Of a stretch of DNA of 64,000 nt, positions 33,101-42,100 are shown one piece after another. Position 1 is the stretch's first letter, and each line of letters begins with the position of its first letter. Source of the stretch: Ceratotherium simum simum (Eukaryota; Chordata; Mammalia; Perissodactyla; Rhinocerotidae); assembly GCF_000283155.1 (NCBI RefSeq), contig NW_004454224.1, positions 7,452,357 to 7,516,356 of the forward strand, written 5' to 3'. The notes beneath the pieces are model-generated. The model was not told the origin of the DNA, did no database searches, and saw only the letters and a list, made by a program, of their open reading frames with translations. A program made the position numbers and the translations under genes.

Positions 33101-36100
33101 TTGCGGCCAAATCTGCAGCTCAGAGGAGAAGAAGGGTGGGTTAGCCACCGAGCCAGCCAAGGCGAATGACTCTGCAGGCCTCGGGGCAAAGGGCTGGACC
33201 TCCCACCTCCCAAAGGGCCAGGTGGGGCATGTAACTCCCTCCCCAGACAGAGCCTTCCTGGTAGTTGCTATTTTTTTTGACAAGTTTGCAATTAGATGTT
33301 TGAGTTAATGAGTGATCTCCTCCACCCCCCAGCTTGGCTGCCTGAGGAGGGGTCAAAGGACCATCGTCTCTAAACAATCCATCCACCCCACCTCCACTGC
33401 CACACAGCCACTACGCTGAGTCCGAAAACCTTGAGGCTTCCCCACCCTGGGTCTGGGGAGGCTGGAAGACTCAAGCTGCAAGGGCTTGGGGCAGAGAGAA
33501 GACTGTGGCCCAGAAAGGGATTGGGACTTGCCCAAGGCCACAGAGCAAGGACCATCCTTCCCTCCTCCCCCAGCTCTTTACTTCTTTGGAACACAGTGGC
33601 CTGGGTGTCTCCACAGGTTTTACCTCCCCTTGGGAGGCCCCAGTGTCTCACCTGTCAGACAGGTCTCCCAGCAAGATTCCCCCGATCAGTATGCCCGCCA
33701 TGAAGACAGACTGGGCCATCTCCTTCAGTTTGTTGGAGTTGCACACCAAGTCCCACTGCACAAGAGAAAGGTAGCACCAGCCTGGTTCAGTCCAAACCAG
33801 CCCTCTTAGCCACGCTGAGCCTGCGCCCTCACATGTGCTCACTCATTCTCCCAGCACCCTCATTTGACTTCCCTGAGCCTGGGCCCTAGTCCCAAGCACC
33901 ATTTCCCCTTGCAATCTGGCCTGGGGCTCCTTGGGTCTGCTGGTGGCTCTTTGGGTTCCTGACCCTGTTGTTGTGCAATGACAACATCCCTCCAGTGTAT
34001 GTGGCCTGTTCTACGGCTTACAAAGTCTGCTAAGCTGTCACATCCAGGTCTGTCCTCAACCTCCTCCCCCACCCCCTCCAAGCTTGCCTGTACATGTGGC
34101 TCCCTGCTTGTCTCCTACCCACCTCACATGTCCAAGGTCAATCCCTCTGCCCACACCCTCTCTCCTCCACAGGGACATTACTCTACTGTTGCCATTCCCT
34201 CCAACCCAAGTCTTCAAACTCTGTCTCTGTCTCTCACTCTCTCCTAACCCCTCCCCATCAGCATTTGTGTGCGCTCAAATCTTCCTGTCTTAGAACCTCT
34301 TTCCCCTCCACATTGGCTCCATTTCTCCCTTCTCTTCAAAGCCAAATCTCTTGAATGAGTAGCTACACTTGCTATCATCCTGTCCTCATCTCCCACTCAT
34401 TTCTCACTTCTGTCCCCCCACCCCCCACCACTCCACTGAGACTGTGCTCACCAAAGCCACCGATGACATCTTTTTCACTAAGCCCAGTGGAACCTTTGGT
34501 AGCTTGACCTGACTTGACCTTTGGCAGCCCTCGACACTGCCGACCTCTCCCTCTAACTGGTCTTCCTCCCTCTCTTCGCCACTCCTCTTTTTCCTCCATG
34601 GGCTCCTTTCTCTCTATCCCCTAAAGTTTCCCTAGGGCTGTTGTTGGATCTTCCTTGCTTTTTACGCACTTTTCCCAGGAAATGCCATCTGCTCCTAAGG
34701 CTCCAATTACTCTTTTATAATGAAGACTCCAAATCCATGTCTCCAGCCCAACCTCTCTTCTGGACTTGAGACCAGTAGGCTCAGCTGCCTACTTGAAAAC
34801 TCCACCTGGATGATGTCACATGGACATCTCAGGGTCCACGAGACTTGTCACCCCAATCCCTGTAAGGTCTTAATCTCAGTGACTGGTAATTCTTTTTTGA
34901 CTCCTCCCTTCCCACTTCACAATCACTCGATCCTCCAGTGTCTAACTTTTTCATATTTCTTGAATCTGGATTCTTCTATTTCCACTGCTTAGTGCAGGCC
35001 TCACTGTCTTGCATTTGGATTAAGAAGAACAGCTGATATTTATTGAGGGCTCACTGTGCACCAGGCTCTATTCTAAGTAAGCACTTTCCATATCTTAACT
35101 TCTTCAATCCTTGCAACAACCTTAAGATGGAACACTACTATCATCTGTATTTGACAGATGAGGAAACTGAGGCCCACAGAGGATTACTGCAACAATCTTC
35201 TGACTGGTCTTCCTTCCAGTCTTTGGTCTCATTCTCTCCTATCCATTCTTTCCCTGATAACCTTAGTAGCTTTCTACAACACTGCTCAAATCAGGTTCCT
35301 GTCTTGCCTAAAGCACTCTCTGGCTTCTTCTTGCCCTTTAGGTAAACATAAAGCTCTGTTAACACAGATTTATAAAGCCCTCATGCTCTGGCCTCTGCCT
35401 ACCTGTCTGGCCTAATCTCCTGCTAATCCCCTACATGCACCCTTTGTCCAACTATCCTGAATTACTTGTGTAATGAAGTGGAGAATTTTATTCACCAGAA
35501 ATGCCTCTCAAGAATGTTTTGGAAGTAAAGCAGCGTGGGGGAAGAACCACACATCCCAGGGAGATTTTTCCACTTTCCTCTGTTGGAAGTGTTGGGGGGA
35601 AGGGGGTGGAGGAAGACTCTGGGTCTCTGAGTGGCCCAGCATGGCCCGTAAACCCAGTGGGCTCTTCTGGCCAAGACGGGAGTCTGCGTGATATGTGTGT
35701 GGAGGCAGGGGGAGGGAAAAGGGAAAAGGAGGAAGTGTGGGGATTAAGCAGGACTATGCCAGTGGGTGTCTAGAGAAATTTCTGGTACTTTGTGGCATGC
35801 TGTAGAAAGCCCCTTTAGAAAAATCTAAGGTAAAGACATACTGTCCACCTAAATTAATTTGCCCCTCCTTCCATAGTAAACAGCACATTTCCCAGGTGAC
35901 CCTGTAGCAGAGTGGGGCCATATATTTCTTGACAATGGAATGTGAGTGGAAGAAGTGTATGCTACTTCCTCCTCATTTGATTTAGATGGAATCCCTGGCC
36001 TGAACTTGCATGTTTTCTCCCTTCTGTTGGTAGGAATGGTGACAACCAGAGCAGCTCTGGAAGCCATGTGTTGACGATGGCAGAGCTGCTGGCAGTATGG

Positions 36101-39100
36101 GTCCCTGAATAACGCTACGGAACAGAGTCCCATCAGCCTGAAATGCCCACCTTGGAACTATTGTGTGAGAAAGAGAACCACTTCTATATCCTTTAATTCA
36201 TTGAATTATTGTTGACTCTTTTTGTCATGGCAACCTAGCCTATCCTGATACATTCCATCAGAAGTTGCAAAGGGAAATCTGATTTGTTTTCCCCAACCTC
36301 CATGGTATTTAGTGCCTTAAGAAATCAATCTGTTTGGATCATGAGAGGGTCAGTGTTAGATCGACTTGGATTAGTTTGAAGTTGTTGTCCTGCTCCACTG
36401 TCCCAGCTTGGTTTCTACCATAGTACTTGTGATGACATAGGCTTTAGAATAATGGTCACAAGCCAGCTTCTACCAGAAAATTATCTTTTCCATGAGAACT
36501 TCCTTGACCACTCTATTTAAAATTATAATCCCAAACATGATGTAATCTATGCAGAAATAGAAGTATAATGATGTACAATGTTATACAATGTTATAAACCA
36601 ATGTTCCCGCAGTAAAAAAAAAAATAAATAAAATTATGATCCCAGTAGTCTTTATCCCTCTACCCTACTTTATTTTCTCTCTAGCACTTATACCGTCAGA
36701 CATATTGCATGTTTTTCTATTTTTTTTTTCATTTCTCTCCCAAGAATGTCATCTTGATGAGAGCAAGGTTTTTAGTCTGTTTTATTCACTACTTCCATTG
36801 CCTAGCACAATGCCTGGCACATAGTAGACATTCAGTAAGTAATTGTGGAATTGATGAGTGAACATTGCACAGGAAGAACAGAGAGATGGAGAGCCTTAGA
36901 GGTTAGAGATATGCGGATGTCTAAATCAGAGGTCTTAGGGTCCACACTCCAAATGCTGTGTGCCAGAATGAGTGTATGTCAGGATGGAGAGTATCTAGTA
37001 TATATATCCAATCCATAACCACATATTAGGGAGAAGGAAAGAAGTGCTATTCCTTCGCCATCCGACTGGGTAAACTTCTATGGCCAATTGTCTACTAGGG
37101 GAGGGTAAAATGAGGTTTTGAATCTCAGAAGGAGGAGTGCTTTGTGGTTAGATATTAAAAAAATCTTGGCTGTCAATTGCACTCTAAGTTGCTCCTAGAA
37201 ATTAATGAAGCTCATCAGAGTCGATGATAAAAATGTGGCCATGGTTGCCCTGCAGATCAGCACAAATCTGGGGAGCTCAGATCTGGGATGTGCCACTGTT
37301 ATGGGCTGAACTATGTCCCCCCAAAAGATAGGTTGAAGTCCTAACTCCCAGTATCTTAGAATGTGACCTTATGTGAAAATAGGGTTGTTGCATTAGTTAA
37401 GATGAGGTCATACTGGGGTAGGTGTGGGTCCTTAATCCAATATGACTGGTGAACTTATAAGAAGAGAAGAGAGGGACACACGGGGAGAATACCACGTGAC
37501 AATGGAGGCAGAGGCTGGAGGGATGCATCCATAAACCAAGGAACGCCAAGGATTGTGGGCAACCACCAGAAACTGGAAGGGGCAAGAGAGGAGTCTTCCC
37601 CAGAGTCTTGGGAGAGAGCCTGCCTGCACCTTGATTCTGGACTTCTAGCCTCCAGAACTGTGAGACAATGTATTTCTCTTGTTTAAAGCTGGCCGGTTTG
37701 TGGTACTTGGTTACAGAAGCCCTAGGAAATGAATTCCTGTATGTTGGAAGCACCTGCTGGCTTGGTAGGTGGTGATGGGAAACGGATGGGGAACCGAAGA
37801 GCATGGCAATGAGGGAACCAGAGGGAAGGCTCAGTACATGGGAGCTGTTGCTGTGAGCTGCTGTAAGACACGTCGCCCAGGATGGGCTGGAATTGTGGTC
37901 GAGGAGGCAGCCTGGACCAGTGCCAGGTGGGCTGATCTGATATCAGGTCCAAAGGGTGAGGGACAGGCTTAGAAGCTGGAGCAGCAGCAGGGTCATAGGC
38001 CGGGAGGCCCCTCAGAGGGTAAAGCAGGAGATGGGTCCTAAAAGGTCAGTATAGGCCACACGTGGTCAAGACCATAATCAGCAGAATGGGGGCCCTGCTG
38101 TGTGTGTCGGGGGGGATGACTCTGCCAGGGGACCCCACACACGGTCTGAACTCCCCAGAGCAAGGACAAGAGAGACAACCTTTCCTGGCTTGGGGGTCTT
38201 TTAGAAGCAGGTCAGACCTTGCTGCAGCCTGTGCATACTCTTGGGACCCTGATGGAACTTGTGCTGGGGCACAAGGGCCAGAGAGGATGAGGCAGGGACC
38301 TGGGGAGATTCAGAAAAGTCTCCAGCTCTGCCACTGAGTAGCTGTGTGTTCCTGGGTCAGTTACTTAACCTCTCTGTGGCTCAGCCTCTTCATCTGTAGT
38401 GTGGGGTAATACTAGTACCTGCTTCTCAGGATTGTAAATAGCATAAGGAATGAAAAGCACCCAGCACTATACCTGGAAAACAATCGACACTCAATACAGT
38501 CATGTGCCGAATAACGTTTTGGTCAATGACGGACCATATATAGGACAGTGGTCCCGTAAGATTAGTACCATACAGTATAGGTGTGTAGTAGGCTACACCA
38601 TCTAGGTTTGTGTAAGTGCACTCTCTGATGTTCGCACGATGGCGAAATTGCCTGACAATGCATTTCTCAGAACGTGTCCCTGTCGTTATGACGCATGACT
38701 GCACACGGTAGCTGTTTCATTATTACTGTCACATGCGTCATGGGGCCTGTGCTCACAAGGCCACGTGATGCAGTAGAAAGGGCATGGATTCTGGAGTCAG
38801 TACCCCTTGTCCCACCCCCTATAAAATCTTGACCTCACTGGGCCTGGCCCCATGGCCAAGTGGTTAAAGTTCTGCGCGCTCCGCTTCGGTGGCCCGAGTT
38901 CACGGGTTCGGATCCCAGGCGCGGACCTACTTCACTCACCAGCCATGCCATGGCGGTGTCCCACGTACAAAGTAGAAGAAGACTGGCACAGATGTTAGCT
39001 CAGGGCTAATCTTCCTCAAAGGAAAAAGAGGAGGATTGGCAGTGGATGTTAGCTCAGGGCGAATCTTCCTCAGCAAAAAAAAAAGAGAAAAAAAAAAGCT

Positions 39101-42100
39101 TGACCTGACTGTCATGGCTGGGAGGGGAACCTTCTGGATCTGAGCCCACCGTATTCCTTTGTAAAACAGGGGCGATATTTGCAGTGCTTGATTAGCAGGA
39201 TCATGAAAGAAGGAATGCAAAGCACCAGGCCAGGGCCCTGCACACAGTAGGTGCTCACTGAATGAGTTCCTGATCCTGGAGGACACACAGGACGGCCCCA
39301 GGACCCTCCTGTGCACATCTTCAGGGCTTTCTAGGTGAGGGCTGTCACTGGGGGTCAGGCTGGGCTGGAAGTGTGGCTGGGGTAGGGGCTCCCTGGTCCT
39401 TACCCAGGAGTCAGAGTGGAAGCCAGGAGAGGGGAGACAAGGAGGGGTGCCCAGGGCAGGGCGGAGGGTGAGCAAGTGGAGATGTGGAGCAAGAATAGAG
39501 TTGGAGACAAGAGATGGACAGGTGGCCTGGGAGGTGGGCAGCCTGAGGATTTGCGGATGGGGGTGGAGGAAGGCCAGAGACCCGGCAGGGGAACCTCTCC
39601 AGGGTGGAGACCTGCTTCCAGAAGGATCCACCGGCTCTGCTTTTGCAGCAGCTGACCTGGGGCCACCAGAGACCCGTGTCGGGGGGACAGGATCCTTGTG
39701 GTCCTGGAGACAGGACAGGAAGTCTCAAAGCCCAGAGAGGAATCATAGGGGCCTTCAAGGGAAGGGCCTGCCCACCCCGGGCCAGGCTCAGGCCTCCAAG
39801 GGCCACGGGGTTCGGTTTCAGCTGGGTACCCACAGGGCTGAGGTTCTGTGGTATGGGAACTATGGGCTGTGGCTCCTCTCCAGGGAACCCAGAGCCCACA
39901 ATCCATGCTCCCCGCACTTTCCAGACTTAAAAGAAAGGCCTTTGTTTCCTCTTAAAGCTCCTTCTGAAAAATTCCAACCTCGTCTCTGCTGAACCCAGAG
40001 AAAGGAATGTGTGGTCACCTCTGCCAGGAGAGCTTAGGGAGTCAGAAGGGGGAGGGAAGCTCCCTGTGCTGCAGGCTGGACCCTGTGCTGTGCTCACTCA
40101 CACATCAGTGCGGTCCTCCCACACTCTCCCTTCCGGGAGGGAAGTTCCTCCTTATCCCACTCTATAGATGAGGGGACTGAAGTGGAGGCGGGGGTGACTC
40201 GCCAGGTCACCGGCTGTGGGGGTTGAGCTGGGACCCGCGCTCTGGCCAGTGCCGTTTCCACCAGAGGAGGGCCAGGTGGGGCCTAGGTGGGCTGGGAGAA
40301 GCTGTGACAGCTGAGTCTAATTTTAATGAGGGTCCCCCGACTCTTCTGGTGGAGACTAATCCCCTTAGTTCTCGGGACATCTCTATTAACAATACCAGTA
40401 ACAACAACAACAGTGGCAGCCAGCATTCGTCCAATGCTCTGTGGGTGCCAGGCCCTGCGCCAACGCTGTCCTCGCGTGATCTCCTTTCCTGTTCACACTT
40501 GTTCTTACTCCATTTCACAGATGAGGAAACCGAGACTTCTGGGGTCGTGACATCCCTTGTAAATGGCAGAGTCAGGATGTGAACTCTGCTACTTGACCCT
40601 GGCTCACCATCCCACGTGGAGGATGGCCTTTGCCTCTACTAACCAGGGTCACCTGGACCGAGCCGGTTGCCAGATGCTGCCGCGCTCCTTACCACCCTCC
40701 CCACCAGGGCCGGTGCACCCACTGCCCTGCCTCTGCCCTAGAGACCTACCCCTAGCTAAGGCCCAGCCACTGCTCCACCTGCAGCACATGGGGGACTGGA
40801 ACCCCACTCCACCCCACCCCGAGCAGACGGAGCAAGGATTTGCCACGGACTGAACCATAAACAGAAAAATCAGAGGGGTTCGCCCCTGCTGTGCTGGTAC
40901 CAGTGTCCGTCTGGGCCAGGCCACTGACACATCCCTGGCTGGGCAGAGACCCCTCCTATGGGCTGTCACGGCTGAGAGTCCTCAGGGACCCAGGCCTGCA
41001 CCAGACGCGACCCGGAGAAGAGTGCAGTCCCCCGAGGCTGGGATGCAGAATCACACAGCCCTGACTGCTGGAATGGTGACGGGGAGCTTGGTTGGCACAG
41101 ATGTGAACTAATGCTTGACCGGGTACAAGACCTGCAAACTCTGCTCTTGGCCAGACTTCCCGGATCCCGAGGTGTACCCTGCAGGGGAAGCCACTTCCCA
41201 GCAGTCAGCAATGTCCCCAGCCCCCCATGCCCGACTCTGAGGGGGCATGGCCTTCATTCCACATTAACTGAGCACTCACTATGCGCCTGGCCCTGAGATG
41301 ATAGAGATGGGTGGGAGAGACACCTTCCCTGCCCTGGAGGAGCCGCCATCAGGCGGGGAGGCAGATCCAAGAACAATAGCCTCCTTGGGGCTGCAGCGTG
41401 CACAGTCAGTCTCAGGGTGCACAGTCAGTCTCACGGATCGTGGGTCGGGGGCCCAGGTTTGACTCCCAATTCCACCACCTATGAAATGTGGTGCCTTGGG
41501 CCAGTGACCTGTCCCTCAGTCTCCTCATCTGTAAAAATGGGATAATAAAGGTGCTAACCTCAGAGGGTTGTTCTGAGGATTAAATGAGTTAATATGGGCA
41601 AAGTGCTTAGAACCATCTGGCACAGGGTGAGCATGCAGTGAGTGGTAGTGACGATTATTATTTAATCGCTCCCTGTAGGATATTTGTTTCTTCAACTAGC
41701 TTCTGTGTTTTTGGAGGATGTTGTGGTAGATTTCACTGCTCCTTTCTGTCTTCCCAGGGACCAGATTACATCAAGTCACCCATACATTTGGAAACTTATT
41801 TACAGTTATTGAGGCATCTTCGATTCCCTCCCTGTCCCTCACTCCCCCACGTCCACTCAGGTCCCTAGTCCCGTAGATTCTGACTCCCTAACCTCTCTGG
41901 CACCTATTCCAACTGCCATTTCTGTCTGTCATCCTTGTCCTGTGGCAACCTGCTAACTGGTGTCCCTGCCGCAGGACGAAAACTCCCCACAAGCCACTCT
42001 CCACCCTGCAGTCACAGTGACCATCCTTAGAAGGTGCCCTGAGCATGCCACTCTGCTGCTTAGCAATGGCTCCCTGTCGCCCTCGGGACAGAGGCCACAC

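Noticed and set aside
38936..39631. 231-codon minus-strand open frame
   Set aside because: Part of it translates an ERE SINE and the rest is GC-rich intronic DNA of SLC22A8.
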